Source: Bacteroidota bacterium (GTDB lineage: Bacteria; Bacteroidota; Bacteroidia; 2-12-FULL-35-15). From it: a stretch of 64,000 bases of DNA. The DNA lies in assembly GCA_017303895.1 (NCBI GenBank), contig JAFLBF010000001.1:372001-436000 (forward strand), read 5' to 3'. The position numbers and the translations under genes were made by a program. The notes under the pieces are model-generated. The model was not told the DNA's origin. It did not search any database and saw only the letters and a program-made list of their open reading frames with translations. The stretch's first letter is position 1, and each line of letters opens with the position of its first letter. Positions 14,760 through 23,748 of the stretch are shown in pieces.

Positions 14760-17252
14760 TTAGAAATCCATTCCTTCTGTACTCTCTCCACTTTGCCCTC
14801 GCTTATTCTGGTTCTTACGCTTAAATACGGAAGCATCCATTTTCCCGAACATCCAGGTAACATTAAATTTCAGGAAACGAGAATCTCTTCTTCTTGATAG
14901 ATCCTGAATATAATCGGGGGTATCGTAATGAGAGCCTCTTCTTTTTGTGTTAAACACATCATTTAAACTCAAACCAAATGTCAAACGTTGCTTGAAACTC
15001 TTATTTAAAGAAAGGTCCATATAGTACATTTCCAAGGTTCTTCCCTGTGCTAATGGTTTAGGAGCATCGTATCCTCCATTGGCCTGGAATGTAATGTCTA
15101 AAGGAAACTTATAAGAAACGGTCATTTTCCCTTCCCAGCTGTATCCATCGTTGTTTAATGTTACTCCTGTCCCTGTAGAGTAATTGATATTTAAATAAAA
15201 TGCAGTAACATTAGCCGTAACATTCAAATTCTTTAACAAGGTTAATTTCACCGTGTTCTCCCAACCATAGGAATAACTATTATCTCCGTTCATAAATGTG
15301 TTTACCAGAACAGTTGGATCAGTAGGACTTTGATAAGCCACATTGGTGATCACATCCTCGGTGTATTTCCCATAAACAGAGGTTAAGAAATTGATGTTCT
15401 TTTTTACAAAATTATAATTCAACTCTGCCATGTTCACAAACTCAGGAGCCAATGAAGGGTTTCCAATACGATAATTGTACCTGTCGGCAAACATCACAAA
15501 TGGCATCATCTGAAAGAAATTCGGACGATTGATCTTTCTACTGAAATTCAATTGAACTTCGTTTGCCTCTCCAACTTTTCTGCTGAAATAAATTCCCGGG
15601 AAAATTGATTTAAAGATATCCGAACTCTTGGATGGGTAGCTGTAATAAAAATCCTGATTGGGTTTATTCAAAACGCTTCCTTTGTAGTACGATTGTTCAA
15701 AACGCAAGCCGGCTTGAATATTGATCTTTCTAACCCTTGTCATGTAATTAACATAAGCGGCATTTACCAGATCATCGATCAAATAATCATTCGATAGAAC
15801 CGAATCGTATATGTAATCATTAAACGTATAAGAAAAGTCGGAGGTGATATTGGTATTCCTGCTTTGCTTATAAGTACTCTTTAAACCAAATTCAATTTTA
15901 GAACTATCATTCAACGGATTGGCAAAATCAACCTGAAAAGTTCCTAAATGGCTATTCCCATCTGCATCATTCTTTTCTATTTCCGGTCCGGGCTCTGTAA
16001 AACCGGGAGCGCTGTTGTAAGTAGTAAACAGATAACCACCATTGGTAATGCCTCTGTTATAGCTAGCATCAATCGTCAACTCTTTTTGTGGCTTCGGAAA
16101 AGTTTTGCGGTAAGTAATTTGTCCGGTATAATTATCAAAATAACCATTGTTCTCATTTATCCTTCCGCCACCGGAAACAAAAGCTGAATTAGAATCCAAA
16201 GAAGTGAAATTTTGGAAATCAGCGGTTTTGTGCAAGCCTTTAGTAAAGTTTCCTCCTATGGTGATCGTACTTCTATTATTAATATAATAATCTACAGATG
16301 CTCTCGCCATGTTCATGCCATGCGTCATATAGGTCAAATTCTTTTGATCAAAATATTTAACCGGTGAAGGGTTAGTAATATTTGTTCTAGTGGTAAAACC
16401 ATTGTTTACATTACGACCCGTATTAAAACTGTAAGTCAATGAAAAATTAAACGGCTGTTCTTTAATATTGATATTCGCCATTGCGTTATAGCGATCGTTT
16501 GTACCAACACCAGCCTGTATCATTCCATTATAACCCGGTTTGCTGTTTTTTTTCAAAACAACATTCAAGATCCCACCTGTTGTGTTGGCATCAAACTTAA
16601 CCGAAGGATTGGTGATCACCTCAATACGATCGATCTGATCGGCAGGAATTTGTTCCATGGTAAGTGTCGTTGGACGGCCATCAATAAAGATCTGAACCGA
16701 ACTGTTTCTTAAAGTAACAGCACCATCAGCATCCACATTTACACTTGGAATATTTTTTAATGCATCTAAACCGGTACCACCTGTTACGCTCAGATCCTTG
16801 TCCACGTTGTATACCTTCCGGTCGATACTCATGGTCATTGTTGCTTTTTCGGATGACACTTCGATCTCTTTCAACACAGCAGCATCTGGTTCAATTTTGA
16901 TATCGCCCAGATCTTTTTCAATATTCTGCGGGTTGATCATTACTTTTTGCTCATACGCTTTGTAACCAATAAAACGGATACGAAGTGTAAACATTCCAAA
17001 AGGAAGATTGTCTAATGAAAAATCTCCATTGGGTTTAGTCAATGCACCGGCAATGGCACTATCTTTTTGATTAAACAAGGCAACAGAAGCAAACTCAACC
17101 GCTTGCTTTGTTTTAGGGTCGATCACTTTCCCGTAAATACGACCAATAGAAGGCATCTTCATTTTACCGCCTCCTCCTCCCGGCATTTGAGCAAATGCAA
17201 CAAAGGAAGATAACAGTAATAATAAAAATAAATTTAGCTTAGTTTTTTGCAT
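14760..17252 (-). CDS. Outer-membrane beta-barrel protein, TonB-receptor-like
   Basis: The 830-residue protein has a signal peptide (1-21, ending AFAQ), a short Gly/Met-rich stretch, a carboxypeptidase-regulatory-like beta-sandwich (about 35-120), a plug-like domain (about 130-230, with a GGTGLDALKNIPSVNV-type motif and ITNPS), and a C-terminal beta-barrel of the OMP_b-brl_3 type. Such proteins import or bind unknown ligands in the Bacteroidota outer membrane. It begins 7 bases after the gltX stop and 11 bases before folB, so it is in that operon. No SusD partner is present. The substrate cannot be read from the sequence. Confidence 0.88.
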   Translation of the reverse strand: MQKTKLNLFLLLLLSSFVAFAQMPGGGGGKMKMPSIGRIYGKVIDPKTKQAVEFASVALFNQKDSAIAGALTKPNGDFSLDNLPFGMFTLRIRFIGYKAYEQKVMINPQNIEKDLGDIKIEPDAAVLKEIEVSSEKATMTMSIDRKVYNVDKDLSVTGGTGLDALKNIPSVNVDADGAVTLRNSSVQIFIDGRPTTLTMEQIPADQIDRIEVITNPSVKFDANTTGGILNVVLKKNSKPGYNGMIQAGVGTNDRYNAMANINIKEQPFNFSLTYSFNTGRNVNNGFTTRTNITNPSPVKYFDQKNLTYMTHGMNMARASVDYYINNRSTITIGGNFTKGLHKTADFQNFTSLDSNSAFVSGGGRINENNGYFDNYTGQITYRKTFPKPQKELTIDASYNRGITNGGYLFTTYNSAPGFTEPGPEIEKNDADGNSHLGTFQVDFANPLNDSSKIEFGLKSTYKQSRNTNITSDFSYTFNDYIYDSVLSNDYLIDDLVNAAYVNYMTRVRKINIQAGLRFEQSYYKGSVLNKPNQDFYYSYPSKSSDIFKSIFPGIYFSRKVGEANEVQLNFSRKINRPNFFQMMPFVMFADRYNYRIGNPSLAPEFVNMAELNYNFVKKNINFLTSVYGKYTEDVITNVAYQSPTDPTVLVNTFMNGDNSYSYGWENTVKLTLLKNLNVTANVTAFYLNINYSTGTGVTLNNDGYSWEGKMTVSYKFPLDITFQANGGYDAPKPLAQGRTLEMYYMDLSLNKSFKQRLTFGLSLNDVFNTKRRGSHYDTPDYIQDLSRRRDSRFLKFNVTWMFGKMDASVFKRKNQNKRGQSGESTEGMDF

Positions 17253-17259
17253 GATGCAC

Positions 17260-18792
17260 TTATAGACTATTGATCTTGATAAAGGTTTGAAGTCGGTTTA
17301 AAACTTCTTCTTTTCCCAATAATTCGATCATTTCAAACAAAGCAGGACCGCCACCAACACCGCTAATGCTGACACGGAACAATTGCATTACCTGCCCCGC
17401 TCCTAAACCGCATTTTTCGGCAGTCGCCTTTAAAGTTGCTTCTGTTTCAACAGCTGTAAAAGAATTCAACCCTGAATAGGCAGTGACCACTTCTTTAATA
17501 AAATTCCCGGTTTGTTCATTCAAACGTTTTTTCAATACTTCAGCATCGTAAGATGTTGGAGCCGTGAAAAAATAAACAGCATTATCCCAAAATTCATTTA
17601 TAAAATGTGCCTTCTCCTTTACCAAACGGCAAACACCTTCTACGAATTTAGCATCGGCAGTTATTCCTTTTTCTTTAACGATCGGCATAAACAAGTCCAC
17701 TAATTCAGCGTCCGTTTTCTTACGTAGATATTGCTGATTGAACCATTTTGTTTTTTCAGGATCGAATTTCGCACCTGATTTATTTACACGTTCAAATGTG
17801 AACAAATTGATCAACTCTTCTTTGCTCAAGATCTCCTGATTTCCACCCGGATTCCAACCTAACAGAGCAAGCATATTGATGAATGCCTCAGGGAAAAATC
17901 CGCTTTCACGGTATCCAACATAACTTTCGCCTGTGCGCTCATCATACCAGTTCAATGGGAACATCGGCAAGCCTGATTTATCACGTTTACTTAATTTTCC
18001 ATTTCCATCCGGCTTTAAGATCAAAGGCAAATGAGCCAATAATGGCATTTTATCTTCTAATCCTAAATAGCGGTAGATCAAAATATGGGATGGTGCAGAT
18101 GGTAACCATTCTTCACCACGTACCGCATGCGACACCTGCATTTCAATATCATCCACAATATGTGCTAAGTGATAAGTAGGCATTCCATCACTTTTCAACA
18201 GTACTTTATCATCTACCTGTGATGAATTCACAACCACCCAGCCGCGAATAATGTCATGAAAGCGGATCTCTTCATTACGAGGAACTTTCAAACGGATAAC
18301 ATAAGGAGTGCCTGCATCCATCAGTTTTTTTACTTCGTCTTCCGATAAGGTCAATGAGTTACGCATAGTTTGGCGTGTAACGGCATTGTATTGAGGAGCA
18401 ACCACTTTGGCTGCTTCCAGACGCTTACGCATTGCATCCAGCTCTTCAGCTGTATCGAATGCATAATACGCATGTCCCCCAGCGATCAACTGATCGGCAT
18501 ATTTTTTATAGATCCCTAATTCTTTACGTTCACTCTGACGGTAAGGCGCATGAGGACCATCGCCAAAACCAACACCTTCATTCGGCTCAATACCACACCA
18601 CTTCAATGAGTTGATAATATATTCTTCGGCACCATTCACATAACGTGTCTGGTCGGTATCTTCAATACGTAAGATAAAATCACCGCCATGCTTTTTAGCA
18701 AATAAATAACAAAACAAGGCAGTACGCACTCCACCCATGTGTAAACCACCTGTTGGACTAGGCGCAAAACGTAAACGGACTCTTTTTTCCAT
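17260..18792 (-). CDS. gltX: Glutamyl-tRNA synthetase
   Basis: The 510-residue class I synthetase has a HIGH-type motif FAPSPTGGLHMGG at the N-terminus and a KMSKS-type motif KLSKRDKS near the middle, with the anticodon-binding helical domain at the C-terminus. It charges tRNA-Glu with glutamate in the cytoplasm. I place the start at the ATG at 18792 (MEKRVRLRF); an upstream in-frame ATG would add seven residues (MHLIFKN) not expected in the family. First gene of an apparent four-gene operon with the barrel protein, folB and the CWC protein. No zinc-binding insertion was noticed. Confidence 0.96.
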   Translation of the reverse strand: MEKRVRLRFAPSPTGGLHMGGVRTALFCYLFAKKHGGDFILRIEDTDQTRYVNGAEEYIINSLKWCGIEPNEGVGFGDGPHAPYRQSERKELGIYKKYADQLIAGGHAYYAFDTAEELDAMRKRLEAAKVVAPQYNAVTRQTMRNSLTLSEDEVKKLMDAGTPYVIRLKVPRNEEIRFHDIIRGWVVVNSSQVDDKVLLKSDGMPTYHLAHIVDDIEMQVSHAVRGEEWLPSAPSHILIYRYLGLEDKMPLLAHLPLILKPDGNGKLSKRDKSGLPMFPLNWYDERTGESYVGYRESGFFPEAFINMLALLGWNPGGNQEILSKEELINLFTFERVNKSGAKFDPEKTKWFNQQYLRKKTDAELVDLFMPIVKEKGITADAKFVEGVCRLVKEKAHFINEFWDNAVYFFTAPTSYDAEVLKKRLNEQTGNFIKEVVTAYSGLNSFTAVETEATLKATAEKCGLGAGQVMQLFRVSISGVGGGPALFEMIELLGKEEVLNRLQTFIKINSL

Positions 18793-18916
18793 ATTCTTAA
18801 AAATGAGGTGCAAAGATAGATTTTATTTGCAAATTTTGGCTTGAACCTGCCAAGATTTAAGGATTTTTAAGATTTGGTAAAATGGGCTTGAAATAGAACA
18901 AAACCATTAATTTTAA

Positions 18917-18924
18917 TACATTTG
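18917..18924 (+). promoter_or_regulatory. -7 promoter element before the RlmI-like gene
   Basis: TACATTTG matches TAnnTTTG exactly and lies 22 bases before the ATG at 18947. A properly spaced -33 TTG was not found. Confidence 0.5.
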
Positions 18925-18946
18925 CATCTGAAAAAAATAAAATACC

Positions 18947-19822
18947 ATGCAGTTACTTACACCACAGAATTTCAAGGATTATGAATTGATCGATGTTGGC
19001 AATTTTGAAAAGCTGGAGCGCTTTGGACAATTCATTACCATTCGTCCGGAACCCCAAGCTGTGTGGGACAAAGCATTAAGTAACAACGAATGGGAAAAAC
19101 GTGCTCATATTAAGTTCGTTTCCCGCTCCAGTTCATCAGGTGACTGGAAAAAATTCAAACAAATGCCCGACCAGTGGCAGATCCAATATAAGATCAACCA
19201 TTCCGATGCTGCGATAAAATTTCGCCTTGGGCTAACCTCCTTTAAACATGTTGGAATCTTTCCGGAGCAAGCCAGCAATTGGGATTTCATTTTTGAATCC
19301 ATAAAAATGATGCAAACACCTCAGCCGCGTGTGCTAAATTTATTTGCATATACAGGGGGGGCTTCCTTAGCTGCTAAAGCTGCAGGAGCAGATGTAACAC
19401 ATGTTGATTCTATCAAACAGGTGGTTACCTGGAGCAAAGAAAACATGGATCTTTCCAACTTAAACAATATCCGTTGGGTGGTGGAAGATGCCTTAAAGTT
19501 TGTAAAACGCGAAGAAAAACGTGGTAATAAATACAATGGTATTATCCTGGATCCACCGGCATTCGGACATGGCCCGAATGGTGAAAAATGGAAATTAGAG
19601 GATAATATCAATGAAATGATACAAGGTGTTCTGTCGCTATTAGATGATAAAGAACACTTCTTGATATTGAATGCATATTCATTGGGATTTTCTTCATTGA
19701 TCATCGAGAATCTTTTAAAGAAAAAAGCAGGAAAAAATTTAAACATTGGAGAATTATACTTACAAGCTACCGAAGGGAATAAATTGCCATTGGGTGTTTT
19801 TGGACGGTTCAGAAATTTTTAG
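18947..19822 (+). CDS. RlmI-like SAM-dependent methyltransferase
   Basis: The 291-residue protein has an N-terminal beta-rich region and a Rossmann methyltransferase domain with the SAM loop LNLFAYTGGASLAA (about 125-138), an acidic HVDS at the end of strand 2, and the catalytic DPPAFGHG motif near 202-209. This matches the RlmI/RlmK family that makes 5-methylcytosine or 2-methylguanine in 23S rRNA, but it lacks the N-terminal PUA domain of RlmI, so the exact base is uncertain. Transcribed alone, divergent from gltX. Confidence 0.82.
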   Translation: MQLLTPQNFKDYELIDVGNFEKLERFGQFITIRPEPQAVWDKALSNNEWEKRAHIKFVSRSSSSGDWKKFKQMPDQWQIQYKINHSDAAIKFRLGLTSFKHVGIFPEQASNWDFIFESIKMMQTPQPRVLNLFAYTGGASLAAKAAGADVTHVDSIKQVVTWSKENMDLSNLNNIRWVVEDALKFVKREEKRGNKYNGIILDPPAFGHGPNGEKWKLEDNINEMIQGVLSLLDDKEHFLILNAYSLGFSSLIIENLLKKKAGKNLNIGELYLQATEGNKLPLGVFGRFRNF

Positions 19823-19838
19823 ACACCATCTTAATTAT

Positions 19839-19870
19839 AAAAAAAGCCCGCTAATTGCGGGCTTTTTTTA
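19839..19870. terminator. Bidirectional terminator between the methyltransferase and pccB
   Basis: GCCCGC and GCGGGC (19846-19862) form a perfect stem with loop TAATT, flanked by A runs on the left and T runs on the right, so it serves the convergent genes on both strands. Its right T run overlaps the last codons of pccB. Confidence 0.9.
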
Positions 19871-21412
19871 TAACGGAATATTGCCGTGTTTTTTCTTTGG
19901 TAATTTATCTACCTTATTCTTCAGCATTCCAAATGCTTTGATCAATTTTTCGCGGGTATCTTCCGGCTTGATCACTTCATCCACATAACCTCTCTCTGCT
20001 GCTCTGTATGGATTCGCAAAATGTTCAATGTATTCTTTCTCTTTCTCTGCCAATTTAGCTGCAGGATCTTTTGAGGCTGCGATCTCATTCTTAAAGATGA
20101 TCTCTGCAGCACCTTTCGCACCCATTACTGCGATCTCAGCCGATGGCCATGCATAATTCATATCGGCACCAATGTGCTTACTATTCATTACATCGTACGC
20201 TCCACCATACGCTTTACGCGTAATCACTGTTATACGTGGAACTGTTGCTTCGCTGAATGCATATAATAATTTTGCACCATTGGTAATGATCCCATGCCAC
20301 TCCTGATCAGTTCCGGGCAAGAAGCCGGGAACATCTTCAAATACCAATAATGGAATATTGAAGCAATCACAAAAACGCACAAAACGTGCTGCTTTGGTAG
20401 AGGAATTAATATCCAATACTCCGGCTAAAAATGCAGGTTGGTTAGCAACAATACCAATACTTTTACCACCTAAACGGGCAAAACCTACTACAATATTCTC
20501 TGCATAATTTTTATGCACTTCGAGGAATGTATCTGCATCGATCACACCATTGATCACCTCACGGATATCATAGGGTTGATTAGGGTTTTCAGGAACAATG
20601 TTATTTAGCTCCGGACGTTTTTCACTTGCCGGTGATTCATAAGGAACAGATGGAGCATCATCCTCACAATTTTGAGGCATATAGCTCAATAATGCTTTGA
20701 TGTTATTGATACATTCGATCTCGTTGGCACATGAGAAATGCGTTACACCCGATTTAGTAGAATGTGTAGATGCACCACCTAATTCTTCAGAAGTAACCTC
20801 TTCGTGTGTTACGGTTTTTACAACGTTTGGTCCCGTTACAAACATATACGAAGTGTTTTCCACCATCATGATAAAGTCGGTAATGGCAGGAGAGTAAACC
20901 GCTCCACCGGCACATGGTCCCATAATAGCAGAAAGCTGAGGAATAACACCTGATGCTAATGTATTGCGATAGAAGATGTCAGCATAACCACCTAATGAAA
21001 CTACGCCTTCCTGAATACGTGCTCCACCACTATCATTCAACCCTATCACAGGAGCTCCATTTTTCATGGCAAGATCCATGATACGGCAGATCTTCTCTGC
21101 ATGTGTTTCAGAAAGTGAACCACCAAATACAGTAAAATCTTGTGAGAACACGTACACCAAACGACCATTGATCGTTCCATAACCTGTTACAACACCATCG
21201 CCCAAATATTTTTCGCGCTCTAAACCAAACTCAGTAGAACGGTGTGTTACAAACATCCCAATCTCTTCAAAACTCCCTTCATCCAACAAAAAGTGCAAGC
21301 GCTCACGTGCTGTCAACTTTCCTTTTTTATGCTGAGATTCTATTCTTTTTTCACCACCACCCAAATGAGCTTCGGCAATTTTCTTATCTAATTCCTGAAT
21401 TTTCTTTTCCAT
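19868..21412 (-). CDS. pccB: Acyl-CoA carboxylase carboxyltransferase (propionyl-CoA carboxylase beta)
   Basis: The 514-residue carboxyltransferase begins [12 protein letters not shown], then GKLTARERL, and shows the crotonase-like fold signatures [12 protein letters not shown] and [11 protein letters not shown]. It moves a carboxyl group from biotin to an acyl-CoA, most likely propionyl-CoA; a methylmalonyl-CoA decarboxylase alpha subunit would look similar. The frame is open 53 codons upstream, but that part would overlap the divergent Lrp promoter and lacks homology, so I start at 21412. Biotin carboxylase and carrier genes are not in the window. Length is normal. Confidence 0.92.
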   Translation of the reverse strand: MEKKIQELDKKIAEAHLGGGEKRIESQHKKGKLTARERLHFLLDEGSFEEIGMFVTHRSTEFGLEREKYLGDGVVTGYGTINGRLVYVFSQDFTVFGGSLSETHAEKICRIMDLAMKNGAPVIGLNDSGGARIQEGVVSLGGYADIFYRNTLASGVIPQLSAIMGPCAGGAVYSPAITDFIMMVENTSYMFVTGPNVVKTVTHEEVTSEELGGASTHSTKSGVTHFSCANEIECINNIKALLSYMPQNCEDDAPSVPYESPASEKRPELNNIVPENPNQPYDIREVINGVIDADTFLEVHKNYAENIVVGFARLGGKSIGIVANQPAFLAGVLDINSSTKAARFVRFCDCFNIPLLVFEDVPGFLPGTDQEWHGIITNGAKLLYAFSEATVPRITVITRKAYGGAYDVMNSKHIGADMNYAWPSAEIAVMGAKGAAEIIFKNEIAASKDPAAKLAEKEKEYIEHFANPYRAAERGYVDEVIKPEDTREKLIKAFGMLKNKVDKLPKKKHGNIPL

Positions 21413-21442
21413 ATTTAAAATTCTATCGTGTTTTGAACCCTC

Positions 21443-21450
21443 CAAAAGTA
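21443..21450 (-). promoter_or_regulatory. -7 promoter element of pccB
   Basis: On the minus strand TACTTTTG matches TAnnTTTG exactly, 31 bases before the pccB ATG. It lies back to back with the lrp element 30 bases away, so one regulator could control both. Confidence 0.5.
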
Positions 21451-21480
21451 ACAAAAAATAGACGTTCTTTTTTATTTTTT

Positions 21481-21488
21481 TAACTTTG
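21481..21488 (+). promoter_or_regulatory. -7 promoter element of the Lrp-type gene
   Basis: TAACTTTG matches TAnnTTTG exactly and lies 15 bases before the ATG at 21504. A TTG at 21486 inside the element would extend the protein by six residues but is unlikely to be used for translation. Confidence 0.5.
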
Positions 21489-21503
21489 GATAAAATCATC
21501 AAC

Positions 21504-21986
21504 ATGAATATCAATCTGGATAATATTGACCTGAAAATACTTCGCATCTTACAAGAAAATGCCAAGATCACTAACCTTCAACTATCCAGTGAAATAGGAC
21601 TTTCCCCGGCTCCAACACTGGAAAGGGTAAAAAAGCTAGAACGAAAAAAACTAATCAAAGGCTATCATGCACAGTTAAATACTGAACTAGTGGGAGTTGG
21701 GATATCGGCCATTATTCAGATCACACTCACCCGTCAGATAGAAAATGCAATCAGCAATTTCAAAAAAGAGATCGATAAGATACCGGAGATCATGGAATGC
21801 TATCAGGTAACCGGCAATGCCGATTATGTGATAAAAGTAATGATGAAAGACATGCGTGCTTTTGAAGAATTGATCTCACAAAAATTAAGTAAAATGGAAG
21901 AGATCGGGCAAATGCAAACGATGGTAATCCTATCACAGATCAAAGACTCAAAAGTGCTTCCCTTAAGCTACAAAAATGAACATTGA
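21504..21986 (+). CDS. Lrp/AsnC-family transcriptional regulator
   Basis: The 160-residue protein has the family's N-terminal helix-turn-helix ([18 protein letters not shown], then [20 protein letters not shown], about 5-50) and a C-terminal RAM effector-binding domain with [13 protein letters not shown]. Such regulators bind amino acids or related small molecules as octamers. The gene is divergent from pccB with only 91 bases between starts, so pccB is a natural target. It overlaps the following MmcQ-type gene by 11 bases. Confidence 0.92.
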   Translation: MNINLDNIDLKILRILQENAKITNLQLSSEIGLSPAPTLERVKKLERKKLIKGYHAQLNTELVGVGISAIIQITLTRQIENAISNFKKEIDKIPEIMECYQVTGNADYVIKVMMKDMRAFEELISQKLSKMEEIGQMQTMVILSQIKDSKVLPLSYKNEH

Positions 21987-22332
21987 AGAGCTAAGAGACT
22001 ATTGTATTTCTAAAAAAGGGGTTGAAGAAACAATGCCTTTTGGCCCTGATACGCTCGTATTCAAAGTGATGGGCAAAGCATTTTTATTAACAGGATTGGA
22101 CGAACTTTCATTGCAGTTCAATGTAAAATGTGATCCAGAATATGCCATCGAATTACGGGAAAAATTTCCTTGTGTGATCCCGGGATACCACATGAATAAA
22201 AAACATTGGAATACGATCATTGCAGATGGATCAGTATCCGACAAGCAATTACAAGCCTGGATCGACCATTCTTATGATATGGTAGTAAAAGGCTTGACAA
22301 AAAAGGAGAAAGAACTGCTATCGAATTTATAG
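21976..22332 (+). CDS. MmcQ/YjbR-family DNA-binding-like protein
   Basis: The 118-residue protein has the features of the MmcQ/YjbR (DUF419) family: an N-terminal [20 protein letters not shown], a central FKVMGKAFLL, GYHMNKKHWNT, and a C-terminal SYDMVVKGLTKKEK. Members have a CyaY-like fold and are annotated as DNA-binding, but the role is not established. The start overlaps the end of the Lrp-type gene by 11 bases, so the two are co-translated. Confidence 0.88.
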   Translation: MNIEELRDYCISKKGVEETMPFGPDTLVFKVMGKAFLLTGLDELSLQFNVKCDPEYAIELREKFPCVIPGYHMNKKHWNTIIADGSVSDKQLQAWIDHSYDMVVKGLTKKEKELLSNL

Positions 22333-22400
22333 AAGCTCCTTTTGTTCAAAACAAAAAGTAAGGTCTTTGATCCCTCACTCATTAAATAAGATTTATTGAG

Positions 22401-22408
22401 TAATTTTG
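22401..22408 (+). promoter_or_regulatory. -7 promoter element of the DUF502 gene
   Basis: TAATTTTG matches TAnnTTTG exactly, 22 bases before the ATG at 22431. Confidence 0.5.
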
Positions 22409-22430
22409 TATCAACATATACCGATACATT

Positions 22431-23006
22431 ATGACCAAAATTGTCCGTTATTTCATTCAAGGTTTGATCATTACCGTCCCGGTAGGTATCACCGCAATAG
22501 TTGTTTATAAGGTTTTTGACTGGGTTCGATCATTGTTCAGTATGTTCGGCACGATCATTAGTCCGGTCATCGATCCTTTTATCATTTTAGCAACAGCACT
22601 AATTCTGATCTTTTTAATGGGGCTTTTAGGGTCCTCTATCGTTTTGCGCCCTTTGTTCTCATTGCTCGATAATACACTGGAACAAACTCCGGTTGTTAAA
22701 ACCGTGTATAGCTCCATCAAGGATTTTATGTCGGCTTTCGTTGGGAGTAAAAAACGATTCAACAAGCCTGTTTTAGTAACGATCAACAAAGAAAATAATA
22801 TCCAGCAATTAGGATTCATTACCAAAGAAGACTTAAGCGAATTAAACTTGAGTAAAAATTGTGTGGCAGTATATATGCCGCTCTCCTATTCTATTTCAGG
22901 AAATTTATTGATCGTACCTACAGATCACATTACGGTTGTTGATGCGTCTTCGGCCGAGGTAATGAAATTCATTGTTTCGGGCGGTGTAACAGATATTGAT
23001 GACTAA
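22431..23006 (+). CDS. DUF502-family inner-membrane protein
   Basis: The 191-residue protein has two hydrophobic segments near the N-terminus (about 8-28 and 50-78), then a conserved TPVVKTVYSSIKDFM motif and a soluble C-terminal domain with a pattern of VYMPLSYSISGNLLIVP. This is the DUF502 layout. Function is unknown; the family is widespread in bacteria and also in plant plasma membranes. It is transcribed from its own candidate promoter. Confidence 0.88.
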   Translation: MTKIVRYFIQGLIITVPVGITAIVVYKVFDWVRSLFSMFGTIISPVIDPFIILATALILIFLMGLLGSSIVLRPLFSLLDNTLEQTPVVKTVYSSIKDFMSAFVGSKKRFNKPVLVTINKENNIQQLGFITKEDLSELNLSKNCVAVYMPLSYSISGNLLIVPTDHITVVDASSAEVMKFIVSGGVTDIDD

Positions 23007-23064
23007 AATTTGTTTTGGCTGAATATTTGCTTAACTTGTACCAACAAATCAAAAAAATACTACG

Positions 23065-23736
23065 ATGAAAAGAATACTTACACTTGCACTAGCCGTTTCG
23101 ATGGGAACAGCTTTGTTCGCACAAAAGATAAAAGTAAAAGAATCCAAGGAAACAATTGGCGGAGCAAGTAACAATGCTTTAGTTGTAACCCTTTATGGTG
23201 TGAGCCCTTCTGATGCAGAAGAGTCGTTCCGTTCATTTATGAAACAATACGATGGGAAACGCTCATCAAAAGATGGAGGAATTTTTATAGATAATGCATC
23301 TATTAAAGAGATCAGTGGAAACAACACAATCGATATATATGGTATTGCTCAAGGGAAAAAAGGAGATGCTGAGATCACATTTGTTGTGGCATTCGACCTT
23401 GGAGGCGCTTTCTTAAATTCAAGCGAGCACAAAGATCAGTACAAAATAGCGGAGAAGATCGTGAAAGAATTTGCGGTGAAAGCCACAAAAGAAGCTATAG
23501 AGAATGAATTAAAGACAGCTCAAAAAGCACAGGAAAAATTAGAAGAAGACCAAAAATCATTGGAGAAAGATAAAAAAGGATTAGAAAAAGATATTGAAGA
23601 TTACAAAGCGAAGATCACAAAAGCAGAGCAGGATATTGTGAAAAACAAATCTGATCAAGACAAGAAAAAGTCAGAAATTGAAGCTCAGAAAAAAGTGGTA
23701 AGCACTATCAATGATAAATTAAAAGCGGTTGAATAA
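23065..23736 (+). CDS. Secreted or periplasmic protein with C-terminal coiled coil
   Basis: This 223-residue protein is not assigned to a family. It has a signal peptide (1-20, ending LFAQ), a central soluble domain of about 120 residues, and a Lys/Glu-rich heptad region from about 150 to the end (LEEDQKSLEKDKKGLEKD) that should form a coiled coil. Its stop codon lies inside the terminator hairpin at 23725. No catalytic motif is visible. Confidence 0.8.
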   Translation: MKRILTLALAVSMGTALFAQKIKVKESKETIGGASNNALVVTLYGVSPSDAEESFRSFMKQYDGKRSSKDGGIFIDNASIKEISGNNTIDIYGIAQGKKGDAEITFVVAFDLGGAFLNSSEHKDQYKIAEKIVKEFAVKATKEAIENELKTAQKAQEKLEEDQKSLEKDKKGLEKDIEDYKAKITKAEQDIVKNKSDQDKKKSEIEAQKKVVSTINDKLKAVE

Positions 23737-23747
23737 CCGCTTTTTTT
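23725..23747 (+). terminator. Terminator overlapping the stop codon of the coiled-coil protein
   Basis: GCGGTT and AACCGC form a 6-bp stem with a 4-base loop GAAT, followed by seven T. The TAA stop (23734-23736) is inside the hairpin. Confidence 0.85.
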
Positions 23748-23748
23748 A

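Noticed and set aside
21413-21571. 53-codon upstream extension of pccB
   Set aside because: It would run through the divergent lrp start and promoter elements, has no homology to carboxyltransferases, and a good ATG exists at 21412.
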